Shown piece after piece: positions 24,925 to 34,288 of a stretch of DNA of 64,000 nt; position 1 is the first letter of the stretch, and every line of letters begins with the position of its first letter. Below the pieces are notes generated by a model. The model ran no database searches, had not been told where the DNA came from, and worked only from the letters and a program-made list of their open reading frames with translations. The translations under genes were made by a program, and so were the position numbers. Origin of the DNA: JBJHDF01 sp050486405 (lineage in GTDB: Bacteria > Pseudomonadota > Gammaproteobacteria > Pseudomonadales > Cellvibrionaceae); the NCBI GenBank assembly GCA_050486405.1, contig JBJHDF010000004.1, positions 62,001-126,000 on the forward strand. Direction: 5' to 3'.

Positions 24925-27477
24925 TCAGCCTTCCCTGCCCAGCGGTTTGACCAACAGAATCAATTTGGGCAGCAGAGTCAGGGAACCGAGGATAGCAGCA
25001 AACATAGCGAAGGCGGTAAGCAGTCCAAAGTAGATGGACGGGATAAACCGCGACAGCGCCAGAATGGAGAAGCCGACAATGATGGTGACCGCCGTGTAGT
25101 ACATGGCCCGCCCGATGGAGGCGTGGGAGTTGTGCATGGCCTGCACATAGTCGCCGGTAGCGGCGAATTCCTTTTTGAAGCGGTAGATATAATGAATGGC
25201 ATGATCCACCCCGACACCCACCGTGATGGCGGCGATGGTGATGGTCATCATATCCAGTGGCACACCGGCCAGACCCATGCCACCGAGCACGGCCCCGGCA
25301 GCCAGTATGTTGGGCAGTATGGCTATCAACGCGATACTCAGCGAACGGAACAGCACCAGGAACATCAGCACGATACCGGCAAACACCGCGCCCAATGTCA
25401 CGATCTGGGAATAGAACAGACTCTGCAGCATGTTGTTGTACAGTACCAGCAGGCCGGTGAACTGCACCTGCTCCGGTGCCAGGCCCGCTTCCTCTACCGC
25501 GAAGTCGCGAATCTTTTCCACCAGTTCGGCGCGGCGCAGGTCGGGGCTGGTTTCGCGCACGCGCATGCTGATGCGCGTCTCGCCCAACTCGTCGGTGATG
25601 TAGGGATCGATAAGCAACTCGCGGATGTCGCCCGACAACTGGCGACGCAACACCGCCAGCTCGAAATCATTGAGTCGGCTGCCGGTGATATCGCGCCCGA
25701 TCTGGTTCACCGTATCCAGTGACTGTACCTTGCCCACCTCCGGCAGCGATTCCAGGTAGTCGTGCAACTGGCCAATGGTGTCCAGGCCCCGACGGCTGAA
25801 CCAGTAGCTGGGTCCGGTAGTGGCAACAGCGGCATCATCATCATCGGCGAACGGATCGGCAAAGGGGTCGTCCATGGCGTCGTCGTCCGCAAAGGGATCG
25901 CCGCCATCCGGGTCGCCGAAGGGATCATCTTCCATTGCGCCGAAACCGCCAATGGCCAAGTCGTCTTCGTCGGCGGTCAACACCAGATCCAGTGTGATGG
26001 TGCCGCCCAGTTGCCGGTCGATCACCGACAGCCCCTGATAGATTTCCGTGTCCTTGTGGAAATAATCGATAAAGCGATTTTCCACTTCCAGGCGGGTGAC
26101 GCCGTAGATGCTGACCAGCGCCACCACCAGTGCCACCGCCAGCACCTTGTTGCCGTGGTGCTGCGCCACTTTGGAAAAACGCAGGGTAATGGCGCCGGAC
26201 TGATCGCCCTTGTCCCGGGGCTCGCCCTTGGGCAATAACATCAAACCCGCCGGCAATACCACAAAGGCCAGCAACAGCGCCAGACCCAGCCCGATGGTCA
26301 TCATCCAGCCAAAGTCGATCACCGGGCGTATGTCGCTGACCACCAGCGACACAAAGGCCACCATGGTGGTCAAAGCGGTATAGAGACAGGGGCGGGCCAT
26401 AAACTGCACCGTGGCCAACACCAGCTCGCGGCGACTCCAGTCCGGGTTGGCGGCGTGAAATTCCCGGTAGCGCACCACCAGATGGATGGTCAGGGCCAGG
26501 GTGAGAATCAGTAACAGCGCCACAAAATTGGACGAGATCACCGTCAGCCGCCAATCGATCCAACTGAGGAAGCCGAGCATGATCAACACCGTCAACAGAC
26601 AGGTCATCAGGGGTAGAAACACAAAACGCCATTGGCGGAAAATAAACGCCAGCATCAGAATGATGAAGATCAGAATACCGCTGCCAAACACCACCAGATC
26701 GCTCTGGATGTAGGCAATCATGTCGGCGGTGATCATGCTGGGGCCGCCGAGAAACACTTCGGCGCGGTCTTCGTAGCGCTGCAGTATCTCCCGCACCTCG
26801 TCCACCCGGGCGTGGGACCGGGCCGAGAGTTCGGTGCGATAGTCGCGAAACTCCCGGGTCACCCGGGCCAGTGTCTGTGCTTCCTCATCGCTCAGCCCCT
26901 CGCGGTTGCGTTTCATGCGCAATTGATCTCGCTGGCGCACCAGATCGATGTAGCGGTTGTCCACCTCCAGATTGAGCAGCAGTGCCGTGGTTTTACTGTC
27001 TTCACTCAGCAGCATGTCCCGGTAGATGGGGCTGTTGAGAAACTCCTCGCGGGCCATTTCCCGATCCATGTCGTCGCTGAGCAGGGTGCGGGTGGACTCC
27101 TGCTGCTCCGCCAGAGAGCGCCGGGGGCTGTAGAGCAGCGGCACATCCAACATGGACACCACGCTGGTAACACCTTCCACCTGCGCCAGCTCGTCGCGCA
27201 ACTGCTGCAGCGTTTCGATGGACTCGTCGGACATCATCTCGGCCCGGGGGCTGTAGGTGACCACCAGAAAGTCGCCGCTCTGGTAGCGCTGGTTGATCTC
27301 GCGAAAGAAGTCCAGGTCGGCGTCGGTTTCCAGGGTCAGGGAGTCTGCCGAGGCATCCAGTTTGAAGTTGGGCAGACCCAGTGCAGCCAACAGGGCGACA
27401 ACCGCCACCAGGGCCAGGGTCAAACGGGGCCGATCAATCACCAGAGCACGGTAGGCGGCGAGGAGGGGCGATAGCAT
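24925..27477 (-). CDS. RND-superfamily (MMPL-type) exporter
   Basis: An 850-residue inner-membrane protein of the COG1033 exporter group. ATG at 27477 has AAAGGA seven bases upstream. After the first helix (about 15-35) comes a periplasmic loop, a block of about five helices including FVALLLILTLALTIHLVVRY, a second periplasmic loop and a final helix block (ILPNILAAGAVLGGMGLAG, TVGVGVDHAIHYIYRF with the Asp typical of proton relay). The second loop contains an Asp-rich insertion near residues 530-565 with repeated DPFAD motifs. Relatives export lipids or hopanoids; substrate here unknown. It is followed by the cupredoxin lipoprotein gene 110 bp downstream. Confidence 0.88.
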   Translation of the reverse strand: MLSPLLAAYRALVIDRPRLTLALVAVVALLAALGLPNFKLDASADSLTLETDADLDFFREINQRYQSGDFLVVTYSPRAEMMSDESIETLQQLRDELAQVEGVTSVVSMLDVPLLYSPRRSLAEQQESTRTLLSDDMDREMAREEFLNSPIYRDMLLSEDSKTTALLLNLEVDNRYIDLVRQRDQLRMKRNREGLSDEEAQTLARVTREFRDYRTELSARSHARVDEVREILQRYEDRAEVFLGGPSMITADMIAYIQSDLVVFGSGILIFIILMLAFIFRQWRFVFLPLMTCLLTVLIMLGFLSWIDWRLTVISSNFVALLLILTLALTIHLVVRYREFHAANPDWSRRELVLATVQFMARPCLYTALTTMVAFVSLVVSDIRPVIDFGWMMTIGLGLALLLAFVVLPAGLMLLPKGEPRDKGDQSGAITLRFSKVAQHHGNKVLAVALVVALVSIYGVTRLEVENRFIDYFHKDTEIYQGLSVIDRQLGGTITLDLVLTADEDDLAIGGFGAMEDDPFGDPDGGDPFADDDAMDDPFADPFADDDDAAVATTGPSYWFSRRGLDTIGQLHDYLESLPEVGKVQSLDTVNQIGRDITGSRLNDFELAVLRRQLSGDIRELLIDPYITDELGETRISMRVRETSPDLRRAELVEKIRDFAVEEAGLAPEQVQFTGLLVLYNNMLQSLFYSQIVTLGAVFAGIVLMFLVLFRSLSIALIAILPNILAAGAVLGGMGLAGVPLDMMTITIAAITVGVGVDHAIHYIYRFKKEFAATGDYVQAMHNSHASIGRAMYYTAVTIIVGFSILALSRFIPSIYFGLLTAFAMFAAILGSLTLLPKLILLVKPLGREG

Positions 27478-27580
27478 GGCTTTTCCTTTGTGAAAAAATG
27501 CCGCCACAGTGTACCACTGCACGAGATCCTGAACACCCGGAAGTAGAGATCGTCACCAAGCCTGTGGCATACTTTGTGCC

Positions 27581-27589
27581 TGATAAAAT
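27581..27589 (+). promoter_or_regulatory. extended -10 element upstream of the FHA gene
   Basis: TGATAAAAT (TGN plus TAAAAT) lies 27 bp before the ATG at 27616. The same nine bases recur upstream of ppa. No convincing -35 box is seen, as is usual for extended -10 promoters. Confidence 0.5.
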
Positions 27590-27615
27590 CCTGGCTACCC
27601 CAAACGGACAGCAAC

Positions 27616-28416
27616 ATGCTCAGAATCCAGGTAAAAGGTCGAACGGCTCCCCCGATACCCTTGGCCGAGAAAAGCTTCACCATCGGCAGCGCCGCCGACA
27701 ACCATCTGGTTCTGTCTGACGCCAGTGTGGATCCTCTGCACGCCCGCCTGATCAGCAGCGGCGCGCAGGTGACCCTGCGCGATAACCACAGCCAGAACGG
27801 CAGTTTCGTCAATGGCCAGCGGGTCACCCGCAAGGACCTGCGCCCCGGCGACGAGATACAACTGGGGTCCGTAACGCTGCAGTTACTGGAAGCGCAGGAA
27901 CCCGCCGCCAGCGGCTGGTGCCTGGTGGCGGACAGTTGGTTGTCCGGGCGGACCTTTTCCCTGCCGGCGGATCGTCCCGCAATTATCGGCCGGGACGCCA
28001 GTTGCGATATTGTCATCGCCGGTACCCATCTGTCCCGACGCCACGCCGAGTTGCAGATACAGGGTAAGCAACTCAAAATTACCGACCTGGGCTCGGTCAA
28101 CGGCACCTACGTCAACGACCAGCCCATCAAAGAGGCCAGTGCCCAAAGTGGCGACCGCTTGCGTATAGACGTCTACTCCTTCCTCATCCAGGGCCCCCAG
28201 CCCGCCGCGCCGCCACCGCCAAAACCCGAGCTGAGCGATTCCGGCCTGCACCAGATCGTGGACGGCAAACCGCGCCGCTGGAAAACCCGCCCCACATCCC
28301 CTGGCAACCGCGAGGAGCCTACTTACAGCCAGAAGAGCCTCTTTTCCGAACTCTGGGTCTGGCTGATACTCGCCGCTGCCACACTGCTGTTCATTGGCAG
28401 TGTCTACTTTCTCTGA
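27616..28416 (+). CDS. Membrane-anchored protein with two FHA domains
   Basis: A 266-residue protein starting MLRIQVKGRTAPPIPL. FHA domain 1 (about 1-92) has weaker motifs (FTIGSAADNHLVL, NGSFVNG); FHA domain 2 (about 97-195) has the full phosphothreonine-binding set IIGRDASCDIVIAGTHLSRR and NGTYVND. A Pro-rich linker and a single C-terminal membrane helix (LWVWLILAAATLLFIGSVYF) follow, so the FHA domains face the cytoplasm. It should recruit a phosphothreonine partner; no Ser/Thr kinase is nearby. The longer frame from 27574 would include the promoter and is not used. Confidence 0.87.
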   Translation: MLRIQVKGRTAPPIPLAEKSFTIGSAADNHLVLSDASVDPLHARLISSGAQVTLRDNHSQNGSFVNGQRVTRKDLRPGDEIQLGSVTLQLLEAQEPAASGWCLVADSWLSGRTFSLPADRPAIIGRDASCDIVIAGTHLSRRHAELQIQGKQLKITDLGSVNGTYVNDQPIKEASAQSGDRLRIDVYSFLIQGPQPAAPPPPKPELSDSGLHQIVDGKPRRWKTRPTSPGNREEPTYSQKSLFSELWVWLILAAATLLFIGSVYFL

Positions 28417-28460
28417 CGGATTGCCGAGGTTCCGGCGCCATGAGCCCGGAGCAGGATTCG

Positions 28461-28469
28461 TGATAAAAT
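28461..28469 (+). promoter_or_regulatory. extended -10 element upstream of ppa
   Basis: TGATAAAAT, an extended -10 box, 44 bp before the ppa ATG; same sequence as upstream of the FHA gene. Confidence 0.55.
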
Positions 28470-28512
28470 CCGCCGCTCGCAACGCAACCGTCAGTAAACA
28501 GGAAACCCCGCT

Positions 28513-29046
28513 ATGAGTCTGAACGAGATCAGCCCCGGTAAAAACCCCCCGGAAGATATCAACGTCATCATCGAAATCCCGATGAACGGCGCACCCGTCA
28601 AGTTTGAAGTGGACAAGGACAGTGGCGCGGTATTCGTGGACCGCCTGCTGAGCACCGCCATGCACTATCCCTGCAACTACGGTTACGTACCCCAGACTCT
28701 GTGCGGCGACGGCGACCCGCTGGATGTGCTGGTGCTCTTTCCACACGCCCTGCCCCCCGGCTCTGTTATCCGCTGCCGGGCCATCGGCGTACTGAACATG
28801 ACCGACGAATCCGGCGAGGACGCCAAACTGCTGGCCGTACCCGTGGACAAGGTCACCACGCTCTACAGCAAAGTGCAGTCGGTGGATGACTTACCGGAGA
28901 TCACCCTGGCCCAGATCGCCCACTTTTTCGAGCGCTACAAGGATCTGGAAAAGGGCAAGTGGGTCAAGGTGGAAGGCTGGTCCGGCGCCGAGGCAGCGCG
29001 CAGCGAAATCGTCGCCTCCATCGAGAACTATCAAGCGCCGGGTTAA
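28513..29046 (+). CDS. ppa: Inorganic pyrophosphatase
   Basis: A 177-residue soluble enzyme hydrolysing pyrophosphate to phosphate, driving biosynthesis. Family I motifs are plain: the lysine/glutamate site in PVKFEVDKDSG, YPCNYGYVPQTLCGDGDPLD with the metal-binding DGDPLD, and the distal KVEGW. AGGAAA precedes the ATG. Length is that of E. coli Ppa. Confidence 0.98.
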   Translation: MSLNEISPGKNPPEDINVIIEIPMNGAPVKFEVDKDSGAVFVDRLLSTAMHYPCNYGYVPQTLCGDGDPLDVLVLFPHALPPGSVIRCRAIGVLNMTDESGEDAKLLAVPVDKVTTLYSKVQSVDDLPEITLAQIAHFFERYKDLEKGKWVKVEGWSGAEAARSEIVASIENYQAPG

Positions 29047-29052
29047 CGGTGG

Positions 29053-29838
29053 CTAGGGATCACTCAAGCTGAGCTTGCTGGTATCTGGTGGCGGCGGTGG
29101 CGGATCGCCCCTGATCTGCCCCAGGTCGCTACCCGGCGGTGCTATATCCCAGTCACCCACATCCACCACGGGTGGTGGCGCCACCGGCTTTTCATCCTCG
29201 CTGAGCAGATCACTGCCCACCTCCGCCAGATCCCAGTCGCCGGGGGCTATCTCTGCCACCGGTGGCCGCTGGCGCTCGCTGTCCCTGAGCAGATCCTCAC
29301 CCTCCGGCGACAAATCAAATTGCGGCGCTTCAACCGCAGCGGGCGGTGGGCGGCTCATTTCCTCCGCGTCCAGCAGGTTACCCTCGGCCGGTCGCAGGGT
29401 GATATCCCCGACTGTCACCGACACCGGCTCCATCCGCTGGCGTTCGCTGGGCTTCAGCAGCATCTCACCCACCGGCGCCAGACTCCAGCCACCCTCCTGG
29501 CCGGTGTTGACCGGCGCTGTCTGGGGAGCGGGCTGCGCCGTCGGTCGCGGCGTCGGTCGCGGCGTCGGTCGCGGCGTCGGTGCCGTACTGACCTTGCCCG
29601 CAGGACTGATAGCCACCTGGGCGCCGGCCTTGGTCAGCACTTGGCAATACCGATCCGCCGAAGCGCGATCCAGGCTGCGCTTGAGCAGCACCGGCCGGCC
29701 GCTGAACAACGTCTCCACCTTGGCGGCATCAGCCTTGAACAGCTGCTGCAGACGGGCTTTCACCTCCACCAGCGACTGCCCCAGCACTATATCGCCCCGG
29801 AACACAATGTCGTATAAATCTTCTTTAGCGTCGCTCAT
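29053..29838 (-). CDS. Hypothetical protein with small N-terminal domain and repeated GDWDLAPxGSDLL-like motifs
   Basis: A 261-residue cytoplasmic protein starting MSDAKEDLYDIVFRGDIVLG. The N-terminal 80 residues are a compact domain found widely in gammaproteobacterial proteins of unknown role (LFSGRPVLLKRSLDRASADRY, AGAQVAI). A run of TPRPTPRPTPRP forms a linker. The C-terminal half is low-complexity and repeats a motif of the type L(S/A)PxGxxLLxxSERQR and GDWDxAxxGSDL about four to five times, ending in a proline tract. No membrane segment. The repeats suggest a binding array or disordered scaffold. Convergent with ppa, 6 bp apart. Confidence 0.65.
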   Translation of the reverse strand: MSDAKEDLYDIVFRGDIVLGQSLVEVKARLQQLFKADAAKVETLFSGRPVLLKRSLDRASADRYCQVLTKAGAQVAISPAGKVSTAPTPRPTPRPTPRPTAQPAPQTAPVNTGQEGGWSLAPVGEMLLKPSERQRMEPVSVTVGDITLRPAEGNLLDAEEMSRPPPAAVEAPQFDLSPEGEDLLRDSERQRPPVAEIAPGDWDLAEVGSDLLSEDEKPVAPPPVVDVGDWDIAPPGSDLGQIRGDPPPPPPDTSKLSLSDP

Positions 29839-30121
29839 CGCCCTTCCCGATCGCACCCAACGAATTTCAGGATAGCAGAAACCGCCGTCCCGCATCAGTG
29901 GTGCCCCCAGACCGCGCGCTTGTCAGAAATCGCAATATACAGGTACCGCCTTGTGAAAAAATGATCTTGGTACCGGGCGCACTTACTGACGCATACTGAG
30001 GAACGCAGGCTGGCGCAATAGGCCGGCCTGGCTGTCTCCAGCAAAGGGGTTTAAGCAGTAACCTACAAAGGTTCAAGGGCAGAGCACCGCCCGACAACAA
30101 AATGGAATACGGAGGATTCAC

Positions 30122-30367
30122 ATGAGCAGCCTGCAAACACGATCCCACTTGATCTCCGGCAGCAGCCTGAAAGACGCTCCTTCGGTTCGCGCCCGGGTGG
30201 AGCAGGATATCGCCTTTCTGAAAAGCCGCCTGGAACTTATGAAGAAGCAAAGCCCCGGTAACCAACCGGTCATCGACGCCTATCAGACCATGCTCAACAG
30301 CCGTGTGGCCGTGCTGAAATGGCTGGATCACGGGGCCGACACCGAACAACGGCCGGCCACCGCCTGA
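30122..30367 (+). CDS. Small helical hypothetical protein
   Basis: An 81-residue protein with a strong Shine-Dalgarno (GGAGG, seven bases before ATG), which makes it very likely real. The sequence is mostly amphipathic helix (VEQDIAFLKSRLELMKKQ, VIDAYQTMLNSRVAVLKWL) with no Cys and no membrane segment. No family is recognised. It is convergent with cysE, whose stop lies 3 bp away. The preceding 280 bp hold no other gene. Confidence 0.65.
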   Translation: MSSLQTRSHLISGSSLKDAPSVRARVEQDIAFLKSRLELMKKQSPGNQPVIDAYQTMLNSRVAVLKWLDHGADTEQRPATA

Positions 30368-30370
30368 GGA

Positions 30371-31174
30371 TCACGCCTCCGGTAGCCGGTGATCCATATC
30401 CAGGGCCGGCGCCCACTGTGCCGGTGTGCCCACAACAACGGCGGGCACACCCGCCACTGTAGTGTGCGGCGGCACTGTCTGCAGTACCAGGCTACCCGCG
30501 CCCACCTTGGCACCCTCCCCTACTTCTATATTGCCCAGTATCTTGGCACCGGCACCGATCAGCACCCCCCGGCGAATTTTAGGATGCCGGTCACCGCATT
30601 CACGTCCGCTGCCGCCCAGGGTCACGCCGTGGAGCATGGAAACGTCGTCTTCTATCACCGCCGTCTCACCCACCACCACCCCGGTGGCGTGATCAATCAT
30701 GATCCCCACGCCGATGCGGGCGCCGGGGTGAAAGTCCACACCGAAGGCCTGGGATATCCGGTTTTGCAGATACAGTGCCAGGGAGTGCCGCCCCTGACTC
30801 CAGAGCCAGTGGGATACCCGGTGCGCCTGGAGGGCATGGTAGCCCTTGAAGAACAGAAACGGCATCAGATAGCGGTCGCAGGCCGGATCCCGGTCCATAT
30901 ACGCCTGGGCGTCCGCTACCATGGCCCTTTCGATGTTTGCATCCGCCGCCAGTGCCTCTTCAAACACTTCGCGCACCGCCAAGGCCGGCAACGCCTGGCT
31001 ATCCAACTGGTTGGCCAGATGGTAACTAATGGCGGTGGCAAAGCTGTGGTGATTGAGTACCGTGGCGTGGTAGAAGCTGGCCAGCACCGGCTCCCCGGCA
31101 CTGGCCAGGGTGGCTTCGGCCCGCAGCGCCTGCCAGAGGCTGGCGCTGCCATCGATATGCGGCGGCTGGGACAT
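30371..31174 (-). CDS. cysE: Serine O-acetyltransferase
   Basis: A 267-residue enzyme making O-acetylserine from serine and acetyl-CoA, the first step of cysteine synthesis. N-terminal helical domain (LWQALRAEATLASAGEPVLA) and C-terminal left-handed beta-helix of hexapeptide repeats: GVDFHPGARIGVGIMIDHA, VVVGETAVIEDDVSMLHGVT, IRRGVLIGAGAKILGN. The catalytic His/Asp pair is in MIDHATG. The open frame extends upstream into the neighbouring gene, but MSQPPHIDG gives the family length. Feedback inhibition by cysteine is expected from the family. Confidence 0.95.
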   Translation of the reverse strand: MSQPPHIDGSASLWQALRAEATLASAGEPVLASFYHATVLNHHSFATAISYHLANQLDSQALPALAVREVFEEALAADANIERAMVADAQAYMDRDPACDRYLMPFLFFKGYHALQAHRVSHWLWSQGRHSLALYLQNRISQAFGVDFHPGARIGVGIMIDHATGVVVGETAVIEDDVSMLHGVTLGGSGRECGDRHPKIRRGVLIGAGAKILGNIEVGEGAKVGAGSLVLQTVPPHTTVAGVPAVVVGTPAQWAPALDMDHRLPEA

Positions 31175-31199
31175 GGGTGTGCCTGTTGTACTCCTGACT

Positions 31200-31895
31200 T
31201 TACTTGCGTCGAACGCCATTTTCCCACAGCAGGGGCAGCAGTTCATCCATGCGGCTGAAGCAGCGGGCGCCCAGCGAGCGCATCTCCGTCTCCAGGGGGC
31301 TGCCGGGCGGGCAATAGCCAAAGCTGGCCATGCCCGCCGCCACCGCCGCCCGCACACCAGTGGGGGAATCCTCCACCACCAGCGCGCGCTGCGGCTCGTA
31401 ACCCATGGTCCTGGCGGCGTGCAAAAACAGATCCGGCGCCGGTTTGCCCCGGACCACATCGGCGACACTGAAAATCCGGCCCTGAACATAGGGCAGTAAA
31501 CCGGTGACCTCCAGGGTCACCGCCATCTTCTCGTGCTGGCCGTTGGAAGCCACGCAGAAATTCACGCCCAGGGAATGCAGCCGCGCCAACACTGGCGCCA
31601 CCCCCGCTATAGGTTGCAATCGTTCGCGGCACGCCGCCAGGGTATCCGCCTGCATGGTGCGCCAGAAGTTCTCGGCGTATGCCCGTCGCTCAGCCAGCGG
31701 CACCTGCTCCGTCAGCAGGGCCAGACGCCGCTCCAGATCAGCCACGCAGTCAACGAATGATTTGCCCCGATAGCGCTCCAGGGTTTCCTGTTCACTGGCG
31801 GCGATGCCCAGCCGCTGCAGATGCTCGGTGAGCACCTGGGCGCACAGGGTTTCGCTGTCCACCAGCACTCCGTCGCAGTCAAAAATCACCAGCAC
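31200..31895 (-). CDS. HAD-superfamily phosphatase, phosphoglycolate phosphatase / beta-phosphoglucomutase-like
   Basis: A 231-residue protein. GGGGGAG eight bases before GTG at 31895 and the immediate motif FDCDGVLVDSE fix the start, placing the gene 4 bp after the stop of the transporter gene. HAD motifs: DCDGV (nucleophile Asp), VASNG (motif II), GKPAPDLFL (motif III Lys) and VVEDSPTGVRAA (motif IV). A helical cap lies between motifs I and II, as in the beta-PGM/YieH-YqaB group that dephosphorylates small sugar phosphates or FMN. The specific substrate cannot be told. Confidence 0.85.
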   Translation of the reverse strand: MLVIFDCDGVLVDSETLCAQVLTEHLQRLGIAASEQETLERYRGKSFVDCVADLERRLALLTEQVPLAERRAYAENFWRTMQADTLAACRERLQPIAGVAPVLARLHSLGVNFCVASNGQHEKMAVTLEVTGLLPYVQGRIFSVADVVRGKPAPDLFLHAARTMGYEPQRALVVEDSPTGVRAAVAAGMASFGYCPPGSPLETEMRSLGARCFSRMDELLPLLWENGVRRK

Positions 31896-31899
31896 CGCG

Positions 31900-33282
31900 T
31901 TACTCCCCCGACCCACTGTGGCTACCCCGGCCAAGAAAGCGCTCTGCCAGGCGCTGCCGGAACTCCGGCATGCGGGTGAATATCAGCGTCATCAACACCA
32001 GGTGCAGACCCACCACCCACAGAAACAGGGCAGGAATGGACAGACCGATCACCCCCAGCCCCACCAATCCAGCGGCTGCGGCACCGATCATAAACAGCGC
32101 GTTGTAGACATTGTTGGCGCCGATGATCTGGGCGCGGTTCTCCGCCCGGCTGCGCGACTGCATCAGCGCCGACAAGGGTATCAGATAGAGACCGCCGGCC
32201 ACCCCGAGCATGAAAACGTCCAGGGTCACCCGCCACCAGCGGGGCATGGACAGCAGTTCGCCAAGGCCGTAGAGGGAGTCGGCGTCCGCCGGCGCGTGGG
32301 CCGCCGCGAAGGCAAAGCCGGCCAGCGCCAGGTCCGCGCCGAACACTGCCACCAACAGCGCGCCCAGGGGCACCACCCCCGGCTCGACGCGGCGACGACT
32401 GATGCGCTCGCACAGCAGGGCGCCGCAGCAGATTCCTGCCAGAAACAAAGCCAGCAGTGCGCTGACCACTGCTGGTGTGCCGAACAGGGTACCGCGGGTA
32501 AAGTTGGGCAGTTGCGTCAGGTAGACGGAACCGAGAAACCAGTACCAGGAGGCACCGATAATGCACCAGAACACCATGGGGTTTTCCCGGGCGTAGGCAA
32601 GGGTGCGCAGAGTCTGCCGCCAGGGGTTACTGTGCAATTGCAGCTGCGCGTCCGCCGGTTCCGCCCGGGGAATGCGGGTACTGGCCCGCCAGCCCACCCA
32701 GGCGATCAGCACCCCGCCCACGGCGATGATCCACCGCCCCTGTGCGAACTCCAGAGCCAGAGTGCCGGCGATCAGCCCGAGGAAGATGGCCAGCGAGGTG
32801 CCGGTGTGAATCAGACCGTTGGCGCCGGTCAACTCCCGGCTGCTGACCAGCTGCGGCAGTATGGAATACTTGAGCGGACCAAAGCAGGCCGACTGGGTGC
32901 CGGTAAGGAACAACACCAGCAACAACAATTCCGAGCTGTTCAGCCACAGCGCCAGGGCCGCCAGCAGGGTGATACCGATTTCCGCCACCTTGATGCGCCG
33001 GATAATACCTGCCTTTTCGTACTTGTCAGCAAACTGACCGGCGCTGGGCGCAAACAGCAGAAAGGGAATAATGAGCGTGGCCGCCACCAGGTTATTGATG
33101 ACGTCGATCTCCAGACCCCAGCGCTCAATGCCACCGTAGGTGAACAGAATCAGCAGGGCGCTCTTGTAGAAGTTGTCGTTGAAGGCACCGCCGAACTGGG
33201 TGATGAACAGGGGCAGAAAACGCCGCTCATGCAAGAGTCCGAACTGTCGGTGCTCAGTGTCTGATCCAGACTCCTCTGTCAT
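31900..33282 (-). CDS. MFS transporter, LplT-like lysophospholipid transporter
   Basis: A 460-residue inner-membrane protein with about 12 helices. The N-terminal FLPLFITQFGGAFNDNFYKSA is the signature of LplT-type flippases and of the transporter half of LplT-Aas fusions, which move lysophospholipids inward for reacylation. The acyltransferase half is absent and none lies nearby. The start ATG at 33282 is 8 bp after the stop of the carboxypeptidase gene; longer open frame upstream would read through that gene. Probable operon: carboxypeptidase, transporter, HAD phosphatase. Confidence 0.83.
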   Translation of the reverse strand: MTEESGSDTEHRQFGLLHERRFLPLFITQFGGAFNDNFYKSALLILFTYGGIERWGLEIDVINNLVAATLIIPFLLFAPSAGQFADKYEKAGIIRRIKVAEIGITLLAALALWLNSSELLLLVLFLTGTQSACFGPLKYSILPQLVSSRELTGANGLIHTGTSLAIFLGLIAGTLALEFAQGRWIIAVGGVLIAWVGWRASTRIPRAEPADAQLQLHSNPWRQTLRTLAYARENPMVFWCIIGASWYWFLGSVYLTQLPNFTRGTLFGTPAVVSALLALFLAGICCGALLCERISRRRVEPGVVPLGALLVAVFGADLALAGFAFAAAHAPADADSLYGLGELLSMPRWWRVTLDVFMLGVAGGLYLIPLSALMQSRSRAENRAQIIGANNVYNALFMIGAAAAGLVGLGVIGLSIPALFLWVVGLHLVLMTLIFTRMPEFRQRLAERFLGRGSHSGSGE

Positions 33283-33290
33283 ATGCTGAC

Positions 33291-33998
33291 TCACAGTTCC
33301 CGCTCCCCGGGCAGGGTGACAAAACGCTCCATCCAAACCTCCAGATTGGCCAATACCACGGTTTTCAGCTCCAGATCGCTGTGCTGTAGTTGCTGCCTGA
33401 CCAACGCTGGCGTCAGCCGGGGCGCCAACTCCCGGGCCAGGGGCCGGAAGCTCAAGTGCCAGGGTTCGGGGGAGACACCGCCGCGATCCCGGTCGTAGGG
33501 GCGATAAAAATCCCACTGGCCAGTCGCCAACTGCCCGCTCAGCCACTGGTGAAACTCGGCGCAACAGCCGCCGTCCCGACACTCCGCCAGGCTGAGCTGC
33601 AGACGGTAATCCGCTGGCATCCGGGAGCGGTCATAGACATCCAGATCACTGCCCCAATGGTGTCGGGAGGTGCCCGGCAGCGCCGACCAGCGCAGTATGG
33701 CCAGCGCCTTATCTTGATCTGCGAGGGTGGCGACATCCAGGGGGCGGCCTTCGTCGTCGACCACCGGGCGCTCGCCCCGGGCCTTGGCGTTCCAGATGGA
33801 CAATTGCCGCTCAAAGCTGCGGTAGCCGCTGGCCACGCCCAGGGCAAAACCCTCCCGCGCGGCGGCGGCAGCCAGCGCCCGCAGTGGCGTCTGTAGCGCG
33901 GGGTGCAGGCGACAGCCCCACTCCGGCACTTCCACCAGATGCGCGCAGTCCAATCCCAATAGCTGGCGATCAGTTATTGCTGTGAACGAGGTCGGCAT
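33291..33998 (-). CDS. M15-family D-alanyl-D-alanine carboxypeptidase-like peptidase
   Basis: A 235-residue protein beginning MPTSFTAITDRQLLGLD, with no obvious signal peptide. The zinc site of VanY/LdcB peptidases is present: SGYRSFERQ substrate loop, SRHHWGSDLDVYD (His and Asp ligands, SxHxxGxAxD-like) and PEPWHLSF (third ligand His with catalytic Glu nearby). Expected to trim D-Ala or D,L-peptide bonds of cell-wall peptides. Lack of a signal suggests cytoplasmic recycling or an unrecognised export route. First gene of a three-gene leftward unit. Confidence 0.85.
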   Translation of the reverse strand: MPTSFTAITDRQLLGLDCAHLVEVPEWGCRLHPALQTPLRALAAAAAREGFALGVASGYRSFERQLSIWNAKARGERPVVDDEGRPLDVATLADQDKALAILRWSALPGTSRHHWGSDLDVYDRSRMPADYRLQLSLAECRDGGCCAEFHQWLSGQLATGQWDFYRPYDRDRGGVSPEPWHLSFRPLARELAPRLTPALVRQQLQHSDLELKTVVLANLEVWMERFVTLPGEREL

Positions 33999-34288
33999 GG
34001 TGGCACTATACTCTATTGGTATGGTGACAGAACGGTGGTTTCGAATTCCATTTTCGGCTGCCCCGGTGAACACAGGGCCTCAGCAGTGCGAAAATATGTT
34101 AAACAGTTCACTCCTATGTAATTTTTTGCGCCAAAATGGCACTACTTTCTTCATTTTTATAACCAAAACGAAGGAAAGCTTTGCTCGAACCGATCAAGTA
34201 TGTATTATAACGCTGAGCTATAAACGGTGCGTTTGGAAAGCCAAGACAATATAACGACACACCCATTATTATAATTGGAGATGCTTTC

